NCBI GenBank assembly: GCA_023426005.1
Contig: JAFABO010000097.1
Location: 1-64,000, forward strand
DNA from: Bacillota bacterium
GTDB lineage: Bacteria > Bacillota > Clostridia > Acetivibrionales > DSM-1351
Direction: 5' to 3'
DNA length: 64,000 bases
Shown: positions 33,535 to 42,203 of the stretch, one piece after another
Position numbering within the stretch: the stretch's first letter is position 1
Layout of the letters: each line of letters opens with the position of its first letter
Notes under the pieces: generated by a model
What the model saw: only the letters and a program-made list of their open reading frames with translations
The model's database searches: none
What the model was told of the DNA's origin: nothing
Program-made: the position numbers and the translations under genes

Positions 33535-33798
33535 ATGTTTAATGTAAAAACCGCTAAGGGTATATCAGAATTTTTCTACAGTTTGGATATTTTATGCAGG
33601 AAAGATTTAAGCTTTTCAATGATAACATCTGAAAATGACTATGTTTCAAGGCTAATAACACATACTAGATTTCCATTTGGGCCGTTTAAAAAAGGGTTTG
33701 GACGTTTTTTTACACGTGTATTGCGAAAGGGTGAAGAGAAGTTGCTTTGGAGTGAAATAACACTTAATCATAGACCATTTGTCCGTAACATTATATAA
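33535..33798 (+). CDS. Hypothetical protein (87 aa), possibly a fragment
   Basis: This 87-codon frame begins MFNVKTAKGISEFFYSLDIL and ends FVRNII. No domain is recognised. There are no membrane segments or signal peptide. The upstream sequence AAGAGTG is a weak ribosome binding site. Arg/Phe-rich stretches such as FGRFFTRVLRKGEEKLLWSE look protein-like, and the neighbours on both sides include decayed genes. It may therefore be an N-terminal relic of a larger protein rather than a functional small gene. Confidence 0.35.
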   Translation: MFNVKTAKGISEFFYSLDILCRKDLSFSMITSENDYVSRLITHTRFPFGPFKKGFGRFFTRVLRKGEEKLLWSEITLNHRPFVRNII

Positions 33799-33870
33799 GA
33801 AGAGCAAATTAGTAAAATTGAATAATTTAAGAGTTAGGAAGTTTTATAATGGAAGATGGGGAGGTATTTT

Positions 33871-34479
33871 ATGCATAACTACTTGGATTTTCTTCCAAAG
33901 GGTGATTTGGCAAGTGATATAAAAGAATATTTTCAAATTCATGATAGGCAGGATACATATGAGCATACGCTTGATGTTATTGAAGAATTGAACAATATTC
34001 GGAAACAATACGGAAATACTGAAGCTGGTAGTTTGATTGCTTGTTACTGTCATGACTTGGGTAAAGTAGTTAAGAGTGAAGATATAATTGAATTTTGCTT
34101 GAAAAACAATATTGAAATTTCTGATGAAGAAAAACAATTACCTTCAATACTACATCAGAAATCATCATGTTTTATTGCAGAAAAAGTATTTGGTATAACG
34201 GATTCGGTAGTATTAAAAGCAATTAGATATCATACGACTTCAAGAGAGAATCCGACTATGACTGAAATAGAAGTATTTTTATCAGATAAAATGAGTTGGA
34301 AAGAAGATGGATATAGAGAATTGGCACTAAAGGTTAAGGAAGCGGTGAGAGAGTCAAAAGAAAAGGCGATGCTTTGCTATTTAAGTGATTTTGACGAGAA
34401 TAGTAATCATCAAAAATTATATCATTCAGACTCGAAAAAAGCATTTGAGTTTTTTAGGCTAAAACACTCATTTAAATGA
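33871..34479 (+). CDS. HD-domain hydrolase, YqeK-like
   Basis: This 202-residue HD phosphohydrolase has the ordered metal ligands His (YEHTLDVIEEL), His-Asp (CYCHDLGKVV), His (ILHQKSS), His-His region (AIRYHTTSRENPT) and a final Asp in VFLSDKMSW. The last two motifs resemble YqeK-type diadenosine tetraphosphate hydrolases. Substrate assignment by motif is suggestive only. ATG 33871 has GGGGAGGT upstream. The first in-frame ATG (33856) precedes that site and is rejected. It stands alone in an AT-rich, partly decayed neighbourhood, unlike the nadD-linked yqeK of Firmicutes. Confidence 0.7.
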   Translation: MHNYLDFLPKGDLASDIKEYFQIHDRQDTYEHTLDVIEELNNIRKQYGNTEAGSLIACYCHDLGKVVKSEDIIEFCLKNNIEISDEEKQLPSILHQKSSCFIAEKVFGITDSVVLKAIRYHTTSRENPTMTEIEVFLSDKMSWKEDGYRELALKVKEAVRESKEKAMLCYLSDFDENSNHQKLYHSDSKKAFEFFRLKHSFK

Positions 34480-34587
34480 CAAGGAGGAATTCCTGTGCAG
34501 GAGCAATATAAAATCATAGGACTGCATCCATTTGGTAAGAAGTATTGCCAGTTTTTTTCAAGAGTATTATAGCGAAATCCGCGGATA
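34480..34587 (+). other. Short frame with strong ribosome binding site (possible relic)
   Basis: AAGGAGG at 34480-34486 precedes GTG 34495, which opens a 25-codon frame (MQEQYKIIGLHPFGKKYCQF...) closed by a stop at about 34570. It could be the start of the CbrC-type gene whose C-terminal part follows in another frame, or a separate lost gene. Confidence 0.3.
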
Positions 34588-34863
34588 ATGGCATTGTTCC
34601 ATATAAATAAGAAAGATTTGCAGGATTTAAACTTTGCCCGCTGTATAATTGATGAACTAATGGAACGGACAACTGGATATATTAGTTGGCAGGGAGAATA
34701 TTGGTTGGCATGTTGCAATGATTTTTGCCAATACATAGGAGAGGTTACTGTCTATAAATTCTTTCATTCCAGCGGTGTCTTTAAATCCAAGTCAAATACT
34801 TTTTGCCCGTACCAGTTGCATCCGGCCACGGTCTTTACAGTAAAATATCATTATGCAATGTAA
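34588..34863 (+). pseudogene. CbrC/UPF0167-family C-terminal remnant
   Basis: The segment DELMERTTGYISWQGEYWLA and CCNDFCQYIGEVT matches the C-terminal block of the CbrC (UPF0167) family, normally about 180 residues with several zinc-type cysteine pairs. The N-terminal cysteine domain is absent. The sequence after GEVT (YKFFHSSGVF to FTVKYHYAM) does not look like the family, so a frameshift or junction probably lies there. It is judged non-functional, although the 91-codon frame is open. Confidence 0.55.
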
Positions 34864-34944
34864 CCTTTTTTACTTTTTATTCGTTATACTATATGTAAGT
34901 AACAGCTAGCTTTACAGAATACCCAAATTGAAAGAGGTAGGGGT

Positions 34945-35445
34945 TTGGATGTTTTTGAACGGTTATACAGCGAAAATGCATCATTTATAAAATACTACAC
35001 ACTGAACATGTGCGGCAATATTCATACGGCAGAGGAAATAGTTCAGGAAACCTTCTATAAGACTTTTTTATACATAAGAAGGTTTGAACATGTCCAGATA
35101 AACAGGCAGTGGCTTATGAAGACAGCTCATAATACTTTTGTTGACCACTACAGGAAAATCAAAAATGAAACAAGTGCGGTAAGTTTTGAGGTGCTTTCGG
35201 AGATAAATTGCCTGAGCAAGGAAATTGGAGTATATGCAAATTCATACGAAGAAAGCATAATTGTCAACAAAATTATCAGTGAGTTACCTGTAAGCCATAG
35301 AACAGTTATTCTTCTGAAAGATCATTATGGTTTCTCAATAAAAGAAATTGCATCTATACTGGGATATAGCGAGTCTAACGCTAAAGTTGTTCTGCACCGT
35401 GCAAGGAAACATTTCAGGGAGGAGTACAGTAAATATGAAGGATAA
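34945..35445 (+). CDS. ECF-type RNA polymerase sigma factor
   Basis: This 166-residue ECF sigma factor has region 2 at about 8-75 (AEEIVQETFYKTFLYIRRF, NRQWLMKTAHNTFVDHYRK). Region 4 is at about 112-160 (LPVSHRTVILLKDHYGFSIK, SESNAKVVLHRARKHFREEY). The start is TTG 34945 with GAGGTAGGGG upstream. The ATG four bases later is in another frame. It overlaps the anti-sigma gene by 11 bases, the normal coupled arrangement. ECF factors of this layout often answer cell-envelope stress and drive their own promoter. I could not identify the GTCG/AAC-type autoregulated promoter with confidence. Confidence 0.92.
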   Translation: MDVFERLYSENASFIKYYTLNMCGNIHTAEEIVQETFYKTFLYIRRFEHVQINRQWLMKTAHNTFVDHYRKIKNETSAVSFEVLSEINCLSKEIGVYANSYEESIIVNKIISELPVSHRTVILLKDHYGFSIKEIASILGYSESNAKVVLHRARKHFREEYSKYEG

Positions 35446-36622
35446 TATAAGCTGTGATGAAGTAATAAGGCAAAAAGAGGATTTCTTTGATCAGAAGCTT
35501 GGATATGATCAAATGGCTGAAATAGATAAGCATCTGGAGGACTGTGGAAGCTGCAAAAACGAGTACTCGGAATATGAAAAAGAGCTTATGACCCAAAAAA
35601 ACAGCAATGCCAATTATGACTTTAGTAAATATGAGTATGCACTTACCCTGAAAATAATTGGAAAGGCTTTAAAGTATGGAGCTATAACCCTCTGCATATG
35701 GTATATACTGACCGGCATTATCTTTCCATTGTCTTTCTCAAACCAGATACGCATAAAATCTGAAAAGGCACAAATAGCCTTAAATGATCTGGTGGCTTTT
35801 ACCATGCCTGAATATATTACTGGCAGTTCTGCTACCAATTCAGGGCCATGGAATCATAAAATAAAAATCGACTTGAAAAGTACCATGCTGCATGATAATA
35901 ATTATGCAGGAGGGTACATTGATGCAGCAGTACCCATGTATGTAGGTGAAGCAGATATAAAACTGGTAGGTGTGCATAAAAGCGGAAACAGGTATCTGCT
36001 TCCGTCACAACAGTACTATTCGGAGGGAAATAGTGCAGGAAAAGGCGGCATCGACGAGAAAACCATTAAAAAGTTGTCAGCTTTTTCAGATGGTACAATA
36101 ACCCGGTTTTCTCTGTCCTTTAACCGACCCATAAGTGCTTTAGAAATGGATACACTTATAAATACATTAGGAGTTTCAACCGAAAACTCAAATAGCTGTT
36201 GGGTAGCAGTGGATACGGGTATTGACATAACAAAAAATGAGAATATGTTTAAGTCATACAGAAATCCAATAAGCGATGATTTGTGGGGATTCCCCCTGAC
36301 ATTTTTCAATAGGAAACCGGTTTCCGAGAAGAGGGGGATTGGAAGTTCAACATGGTCAAGTAGAGGTATAGAGGATGATAAAAGATGCAGGCAGTCTTCG
36401 AGTAATTTTAAAGATGAAATGAAGCTTTTTCAGGAATACTCTGTGTATCTGGACGATATGACCCTGACTAATGAGGTTAAGCGGATAAATGAATATTTGG
36501 CAAATAATGAAATTACATTTTATGGTGTTATTTTGGTTGCAAACACTAAAAACATTTTAAAAATAAAAGATGTTGAATTTATAGGTGATGTACAAATAAT
36601 TAATGTGGATTTTGACTACTAG
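35435..36622 (+). CDS. Membrane anti-sigma factor (zinc-finger type)
   Basis: This 395-residue partner of the sigma factor has an N-terminal cytoplasmic zinc-finger-like anti-sigma domain with His33, Cys37 and Cys40 (HLEDCGSC). One membrane helix spans 80-101 (YGAITLCIWYILTGIIFPLS), and a large extracytoplasmic domain resembles the sigma-factor-regulator C-terminal family. It would hold the sigma factor at the membrane until a signal releases it. ATG 35435 follows GGGAGG 11 bases upstream. The longer frame from 35348 would lie within the sigma gene and is rejected. Confidence 0.87.
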   Translation: MKDNISCDEVIRQKEDFFDQKLGYDQMAEIDKHLEDCGSCKNEYSEYEKELMTQKNSNANYDFSKYEYALTLKIIGKALKYGAITLCIWYILTGIIFPLSFSNQIRIKSEKAQIALNDLVAFTMPEYITGSSATNSGPWNHKIKIDLKSTMLHDNNYAGGYIDAAVPMYVGEADIKLVGVHKSGNRYLLPSQQYYSEGNSAGKGGIDEKTIKKLSAFSDGTITRFSLSFNRPISALEMDTLINTLGVSTENSNSCWVAVDTGIDITKNENMFKSYRNPISDDLWGFPLTFFNRKPVSEKRGIGSSTWSSRGIEDDKRCRQSSSNFKDEMKLFQEYSVYLDDMTLTNEVKRINEYLANNEITFYGVILVANTKNILKIKDVEFIGDVQIINVDFDY

Positions 36623-36649
36623 AAATCAGAGGCTTTGAGGAGAATAAAT

Positions 36650-36976
36650 ATGATTAAGAAGACAGGATATGGCTCACTTTCTATTTTGTTTTTCATTCTT
36701 GCAATGCTATCGTCTGTTAAGATCGCAAGGACATTCTGCCTTGGCGATGTGTTATTAAAGGCTTTTGGGATACCGGCATGGACTGATGGAGACCATTTGG
36801 GCTTTCATAATTCAGTTTTCGTTACAGTGGGTTTCCTGATAGCGGGATTAGTAATAGGAAAGACTTTTAATAAAGACTGGGGAGCAAGAAATGCATGGAA
36901 GCTGTGTGCGTTTCTGCTAATAATATTTGGGTTAGCAGTTATAATGTTTTTCCCAATTGTAAAGAGTATGAATTAG
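36650..36976 (+). CDS. Small three-helix membrane protein
   Basis: This 108-residue hydrophobic protein has three likely membrane helices (about 9-27, 52-71 and 83-103). I recognise no family. ATG 36650 follows GAGGAG. The TTG at 36635 is part of that site's region and is rejected. It lies 27 bases after the anti-sigma gene and is probably its operon partner, perhaps part of the same signalling complex or an immunity-type membrane target. GAPAW-like loop IPAWTDGDHLGFHNS lies between helices 1 and 2. Confidence 0.7.
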   Translation: MIKKTGYGSLSILFFILAMLSSVKIARTFCLGDVLLKAFGIPAWTDGDHLGFHNSVFVTVGFLIAGLVIGKTFNKDWGARNAWKLCAFLLIIFGLAVIMFFPIVKSMN

Positions 36977-37153
36977 TTTGATGCAGGACAGCATTTTGGA
37001 AAGTGGAATTTAAAATTTCATTTTACTTGGTGAGAACTGGCTCTATCAAAATTAAACTAATAATTGACAAGATAAATAATTTGTGAAATAATACCTGGAA
37101 AGTGAGTATGTCTGAGCTTTGACAGCGAGCAGCACAGGGGTGGTGAAAACTTT

Positions 37154-37190
37154 CGGAGTCACCCTTACGAGTGGTTTCTGGGCTTTTTAT
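37154..37190 (+). terminator. Hairpin, copy 1 of a repeated element
   Basis: GGAGTCAC pairs with GTGGTTTC (wobbles included) around an eight-base loop and is followed by a T-rich run. The 28-base core is nearly the same as the terminator at 50777-50802. It may end the sigma-factor operon transcript. Confidence 0.5.
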
Positions 37191-37204
37191 ATTTTTGGAA
37201 ATGA

Positions 37205-37426
37205 GGGATTGGTACGGCACTTCTAAGACAGGTAATTGACCTGGCTGACAATTGGCTGATGTTGGTAAGACTTGAGCTTACTGCATTTGTTGAAAATGAA
37301 GGAGCAGTTAAGTTATACCGGTCTTTAGGATTTGAGCTGGAAGGAACTAAAAGGTACGCTGCGATTCGAAATGGAAAATATGCAGACGAATACCTGATGG
37401 CAAGGTACAATGTAAAAGGCGGGTGA
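37205..37426 (+). pseudogene. GNAT acetyltransferase C-terminal remnant
   Basis: Seventy-three codons read GIGTALLRQVIDLADNWLML, then LELTAFVENEGAVKLYRSLG, FELEGT and so on to a stop at 37426. These are the acetyl-CoA binding and C-terminal motifs of the GNAT fold. The N-terminal half is missing, and a stop sits directly before GIGT (a frame jump from GNEG upstream is visible). The following YesN gene begins four bases later, and its ribosome binding site lies inside this relic. Confidence 0.8.
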
Positions 37427-37430
37427 AAAT

Positions 37431-39056
37431 TTGTATCGTGTACTAATTGCAGAAGATGAAATATTAGTCAGGCTGGGCATAAAAAACTTAATAGATTGGG
37501 AGGGCCTGGGACTTCATATAATAGCTGATGTTGATAATGGGCAGGATGCGCTGCGGATTTTTGAAGAAGAGAATCCGGAAATTGTAATTACTGATATAAA
37601 GATGCCCATTATGGATGGCATGGAATTAATCCGAAGAATCAGGACTTTAAATAAAGATACCAAAATAGTGATATTATCTTGTCTGGAGGACTTTGAGCTG
37701 GCCAGAAGCGCCATTACTTACGGAGTTTCAGAATATATTTCCAAGGTTTCGATGAGCAGTGAAGATATTGAAAAGGTAGTAATCAAGCTATTGGATGAAA
37801 TTAAAGAAGGCGATGTCAGGCTAAGCAGCAAAGATACCGATACTTCCACCGATAAAGTCCTGAAAAATCAAAAGTCGGTAGAAAAGAAACTCAAAAGTAT
37901 TATTTTAAGCAATGAGCCGTCCAACGAGGATATTGAGCTAAGGCTTAAAGAGTTAAACTCCTGTCTGGGTAAAGAGGCTCTCAGTATTATAATCTTTGAG
38001 GTCGGTAATTACGATATTTTCGCTGATAAAGTCAATTTTAACATATTGCTGGATATGCTTAAAAGCAAGTTCAGTCCTTTCTTTAATGGCGAGATAATTA
38101 CCGATGACAGCAAGAAAATTATTACTATTGTTAATCTTCATGACGTAAAAAATGATGGAAGCAATTGTGACAGGGTACGTGAATTTGTTGAGGATATACA
38201 AAACTTATTAAATGGGTATTTCGGCATTTCGGCAGCTGTTGGCATCAGCAGCCGGAGGGATGGCTTTCAAAATCTGAAATTATTGTTTTCCGAAGCAAGT
38301 GAAGCATTGAGAATGAAGTTTTGCTGCGGAAATAACAGCATTTTCACCTGGAAGGAAGATATAAGAGCTCTGTATAATACAAACATACTGGAGAAGCTGG
38401 AGCAAAAACAGTCGCTGCTGTTAAATGAGGAATTCATACAGTCTCATAGGATATCCTTCTATAAATCAAAGCTGAACAATTTGATAAAAAAGGCGTTGGA
38501 TTCGGATGTTGCGTTCCTGAAGATGTTTTTTCAGGTAATGTACTGGCATTCGGTAGAATTGACTCATTCAGGCATGGATATTTCTGAGCTGCTGCTGGAC
38601 AAGCAAAACAGATTAATTGAGTGTGAGACTCTGGATGAGTTTTTTGAGGTTTTTGAAGAATATATAAAAAATCTTAATGATTTAAAAACGAAAAATAAAT
38701 ACACCTGTAAAGAAATTATTGATGCAGTCACCTATATGGAAGGGAATTGCCATAAAAGCCTGACTTTACAGGAGGTAGCCGATTACACAGGTATAAGTCC
38801 GAATTATCTTAGCAGCCTGTTTAAGAAACAGCTGAATGAAGGATTTGTTGAACATCTCACCAAGCTGAGGATTCAAAAGGCAAAAGAACTCCTGTTTGAA
38901 ACAAACCTTAAACTCTATGAGATCGCTATTGAAACCGGCTTTTCCGATGAAGCCTATTTCAGCCGGATTTTTAAAAAGTATACGGGTAAAAGCCCAATTT
39001 ATTTTAGAAGACAATACATGATAAATTTTTCAGAGGCTGACAATGAAACCATTTAA
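37431..39056 (+). CDS. Response regulator, long YesN/AraC type
   Basis: This 541-residue regulator has a receiver domain at 1-120 (phospho-acceptor Asp55 in VITDIKMP) and a long middle domain, possibly GGDEF-related in fold (GISAAVGISSRRDGFQNLKL). It ends with an AraC double helix-turn-helix at about 435-535 (LTLQEVADYTGISPNYLSSL, LYEIAIETGFSDEAYFSRIF). It starts at TTG 37431 immediately after the GNAT remnant. Unlike locus 1, the regulator precedes its kinase, with a 14-base overlap. It should control locus 3. Confidence 0.92.
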   Translation: MYRVLIAEDEILVRLGIKNLIDWEGLGLHIIADVDNGQDALRIFEEENPEIVITDIKMPIMDGMELIRRIRTLNKDTKIVILSCLEDFELARSAITYGVSEYISKVSMSSEDIEKVVIKLLDEIKEGDVRLSSKDTDTSTDKVLKNQKSVEKKLKSIILSNEPSNEDIELRLKELNSCLGKEALSIIIFEVGNYDIFADKVNFNILLDMLKSKFSPFFNGEIITDDSKKIITIVNLHDVKNDGSNCDRVREFVEDIQNLLNGYFGISAAVGISSRRDGFQNLKLLFSEASEALRMKFCCGNNSIFTWKEDIRALYNTNILEKLEQKQSLLLNEEFIQSHRISFYKSKLNNLIKKALDSDVAFLKMFFQVMYWHSVELTHSGMDISELLLDKQNRLIECETLDEFFEVFEEYIKNLNDLKTKNKYTCKEIIDAVTYMEGNCHKSLTLQEVADYTGISPNYLSSLFKKQLNEGFVEHLTKLRIQKAKELLFETNLKLYEIAIETGFSDEAYFSRIFKKYTGKSPIYFRRQYMINFSEADNETI

Positions 39057-40869
39057 ATTATTAAAAGCTGCAACCAGCAGCATGAAACTCAAAACCCAGC
39101 TGATTATATCCTTTGTGATGATATGCCTGGCTATTATGCTGGTGGGACTGTTTATTACATATAATCTTGTTACCGATATATTTAAAAAAAATAATGAAGA
39201 TTATACTTTAAACATGTTCAGAAAAGATGAAATGAATATAAACGGCTTAATCAATGAAGTGGACAAGCTTTCAAAACTTACACTGGTAAATGAAGACTAT
39301 CAGAAATTGCTAGCCGGGAATTTCAGTTCAGAACTGGAGGCCGTTGAAACCAGGGTCAAGGTATTTAATCTATTCTCCAGTGTTTTAAAGAATTACGAGT
39401 ATATCAGTACAATATATTCATATGGTGAAAACGGTGATTTATTGGGGGTCAGTCAGACTTACAGCGATTATCTCCTGGATTTGCACAGGGACAGCAAGTA
39501 TTTTAATTCCGATTTATATAAAGAGGTCAAGGCAGCGAAAAACATGTTGGTATGGCCCGGGGTGTACAAAGAAAAATTATTCAATTTTGAAGGCGACAGA
39601 AATTACGATGATACCAATATACTGCCGGCAATACGCAAGACAGGTGTTCTGATACAGACCAATACCTATGTGTCGGCAAATCTTATTATTAACATAGACG
39701 AAAGCAAGCTGCTTGACGTATATAATGATTACGATGTCACTAAAAAATCGAAAAAGTATATAGTCAATGATAAGGGTGTAATAATTTCACATCCTGATAG
39801 AAACCAAATCGGGCAGGTTTCACAAATATATAGCAAAATTGATAAATCGAACCAGTATGGAAGCTTTACAGTCACTGATCCGGCAGATGCATATCACGTT
39901 GTATATTATAAAATTAAGGGGACCGATTGGAGGATCATAAGAGAGGTTCCCATCGGAGTTGTATTAAAAGATGTTTATATTATCAGAAATATTATTATCT
40001 TTGTATTCCTGTTAAGCCTTTTGGCCATGTTTTTTCTGTCGGTCTTCTGGATATACAAATTAACCAGGCCGTTGAATACATTAAAAAATGCAATGGGGCT
40101 GGTCGAAAGCGGAGACTTGAGCATTCAGATTAAAGATCTTCCCCATAATGAGCTGGGTTATTTAGGCAGGCAGTTTAATAAAATGACTAAAAGCATCAGG
40201 GAGCTGATGGAGAACAATATCATAATCGAACGTGAAAAAAAGAAAATGGAAATTGAAGCACTTCAAATGCAGATAAATCCGCACTTTATCTTTAATACCA
40301 TAAATATAATAAGGTGGATGGCTATAATAGCTAAAAATAAAAATATTGAAAAGAGCCTTTACACATTCGGTAACCTGTTAAGGCCGGTTTTCCGTGAATC
40401 TAACCCCTTATGGACTTTTGCAGAGGAAATGGAATTTGTTAAAAATTATCTGGAGATCATTAATTTAAGATTCGGGGAGAAGATAAAAATTGATATAAAT
40501 GTTCAAGAGCAGATAATGAATCATAAGGTGTTAAAATTCATGCTCCAGCCATTTATCGAAAATACCTTTACCCATGGGTTTGTGGACGATTTTGTACAGG
40601 TGAGAATTAAAATCAGCACTGAAATAACTGAGGAGGAAATCCATGTATTGATGAAGGACGATGCCTCGGGAATAGAAGAAGAACGAATTAATTCAATTAA
40701 TAAGGAATTGAGCAGATCCTTGTTTGACAGCAATAGGATAACAGGTATAGGTATTTCCAATGTCAACCGGAGAATAAAACTGCATTTTGGAGAGAAATAC
40801 GGGGTCAAAATTGAAAGTGCCGTTGATAAAGGCACTGAAATTCTTATAATTCTCCCTAAAAGTCAATGA
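39043..40869 (+). CDS. Sensor histidine kinase, YesM family (atypical G1 box)
   Basis: This 608-residue membrane kinase has a first helix near 20-42, a Cache-type extracellular sensor to about 300, a second helix near 307-333 and a HAMP linker. The His_kinase domain contains QINPHFIFNTIN with phospho-acceptor His414, followed by the HATPase domain. The N box (PFIENTFTHGF) is normal. The G1 box, usually DNGxG, reads KDDASGIEEE, with Asp-Ala in place of Asn-Gly. Nucleotide binding may be altered. It overlaps the regulator gene and is followed by a terminator. Confidence 0.9.
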   Translation: MKPFKLLKAATSSMKLKTQLIISFVMICLAIMLVGLFITYNLVTDIFKKNNEDYTLNMFRKDEMNINGLINEVDKLSKLTLVNEDYQKLLAGNFSSELEAVETRVKVFNLFSSVLKNYEYISTIYSYGENGDLLGVSQTYSDYLLDLHRDSKYFNSDLYKEVKAAKNMLVWPGVYKEKLFNFEGDRNYDDTNILPAIRKTGVLIQTNTYVSANLIINIDESKLLDVYNDYDVTKKSKKYIVNDKGVIISHPDRNQIGQVSQIYSKIDKSNQYGSFTVTDPADAYHVVYYKIKGTDWRIIREVPIGVVLKDVYIIRNIIIFVFLLSLLAMFFLSVFWIYKLTRPLNTLKNAMGLVESGDLSIQIKDLPHNELGYLGRQFNKMTKSIRELMENNIIIEREKKKMEIEALQMQINPHFIFNTINIIRWMAIIAKNKNIEKSLYTFGNLLRPVFRESNPLWTFAEEMEFVKNYLEIINLRFGEKIKIDINVQEQIMNHKVLKFMLQPFIENTFTHGFVDDFVQVRIKISTEITEEEIHVLMKDDASGIEEERINSINKELSRSLFDSNRITGIGISNVNRRIKLHFGEKYGVKIESAVDKGTEILIILPKSQ

Positions 40870-40947
40870 GGCTGCAGACAGTCATAATTGAAAATTTCAT
40901 ATGCTGCTTTGGACAATAGTTTGGCAGGATTCCTTTTTGCAGCCTGC

Positions 40948-40995
40948 AAAGTGTAAGTATAAAGTGTTAATAAGCTTTATGCCTGCACTTTTTTT
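40948..40995 (+). terminator. Intrinsic terminator after YesM kinase
   Basis: AAAGTG and GTATAAAG pair with CTTTATGC and CACTTT around a ten-base loop, followed by a run of T residues. It separates the two-component genes from the importer operon. Confidence 0.8.
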
Positions 40996-41273
40996 AATTT
41001 GAAGACCTTCTAAAATTGAAAAAATCATATTTCCAGTCCAAAAAATTGTAAGATAGTACAAATTCATTTTTTAAGACCAATTTTTAATTCTCAAGTGTAC
41101 AAAATTTAATAATTATTTTCATTCAATTAATTCATGAATTAATGTATTATTCAGATGTTGGCTTCATTTAAATTATGTTAATTAAACAATCTAATATTTG
41201 TAGAATTAAACCGCAGCAGCTTTTTGATGTTGAGACTTTGAAAATAAACATTTCTGGGAGGGGTAAGCCTGTA
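40996..41273. promoter_or_regulatory. AT-rich control region of locus 3 importer
   Basis: This AT-rich stretch carries a perfect 18-base palindrome, ATTAATTCATGAATTAAT, at 41126-41143, a candidate operator. An open frame from ATG 41175 runs into the permease gene, but its first 33 codons have no ribosome binding site and are probably not translated. No clear -35/-10 pair stands out. Confidence 0.4.
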
Positions 41274-42179
41274 ATGATTTCTGCTAAAAGAATCAAAAAA
41301 AGAGATATAAATCTTATACTTTGGTGTTTACCATTTATTGCTCTTGTTATTGCATTTTCCTATGTACCTTTATTTGGATGGCTGTATGCCTTCTTTGATT
41401 ATCAGGTGGGAATACCGCTTTTTAAGAATCAATTTGAAGGTATTAATAATTTTATTGAGATTTTTAATTCTACCGGAGAGATATATTCAGTTTTAATTAA
41501 TACACTGGCAATGAATTTTTTGAATCTCCTGGTTTCACCATTGCCAATTATTTTTGCAATCATGCTCAGTGAAATCAGGAATCCGGTATTTAAGAGAATC
41601 ACACAGACAGTTACAACCATACCGAATTTTATAAGCTGGATTATTGTATATTCCTTAGCCTTTGCCATGTTTTCCAGTGAGGGTGTTGTAAACCAGGTAC
41701 TGGGGGCGTTAAACTCAAACATTACCATCGATTGGATGAACAATGCCCAGGCAACGTGGTATTTCCAGACGGCAATCGGTATCTGGAAGTCACTGGGCTG
41801 GACATCAATAATATATATAGCTGCCATGACAGGTATAGATTCATCCCTTTATGATGCTGCAAAAGTTGATGGTGCCGGCTTTTTAAGTCAGGTCAGACAT
41901 ATAACCATACCTGGAATCATGCCCACCTTTATAGTACTCATGCTGCTGTCCATAGCCAATATGGTGAGCAGTAATTTTGACCAGTATTTTGTTTTTTACA
42001 ATTCCGTAGTAGCCGAGAAAATAGAAGTAGTTGATTATTATTCCTATCGGATCGGCCTTATGATGAATGACTATTCCCTGGGAACTGCCGTAAGCGCAAC
42101 AAAGTCGGCAATTAGTATCACATTGTTGTTCTTTGTAAATTATCTTTCTAAATTAACCAGAGGAGAATCAATTATTTAA
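41274..42179 (+). CDS. ABC sugar permease, LplB type (locus 3)
   Basis: This six-helix permease of about 301 residues has the first helix LILWCLPFIALVIAFSYVPLFGWLY and the EAA loop YDAAKVDGAGFLSQVRHITI. ATG 41274 lies about 9 bases after GGGAGGGG. It begins an operon of LplB, YtcP, lipoprotein and glycosidases whose order mirrors locus 1. No ATPase gene is linked. Confidence 0.9.
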   Translation: MISAKRIKKRDINLILWCLPFIALVIAFSYVPLFGWLYAFFDYQVGIPLFKNQFEGINNFIEIFNSTGEIYSVLINTLAMNFLNLLVSPLPIIFAIMLSEIRNPVFKRITQTVTTIPNFISWIIVYSLAFAMFSSEGVVNQVLGALNSNITIDWMNNAQATWYFQTAIGIWKSLGWTSIIYIAAMTGIDSSLYDAAKVDGAGFLSQVRHITIPGIMPTFIVLMLLSIANMVSSNFDQYFVFYNSVVAEKIEVVDYYSYRIGLMMNDYSLGTAVSATKSAISITLLFFVNYLSKLTRGESII

Positions 42180-42203
42180 AAATAAAGTGGTGAGGATTGA
42201 TTT

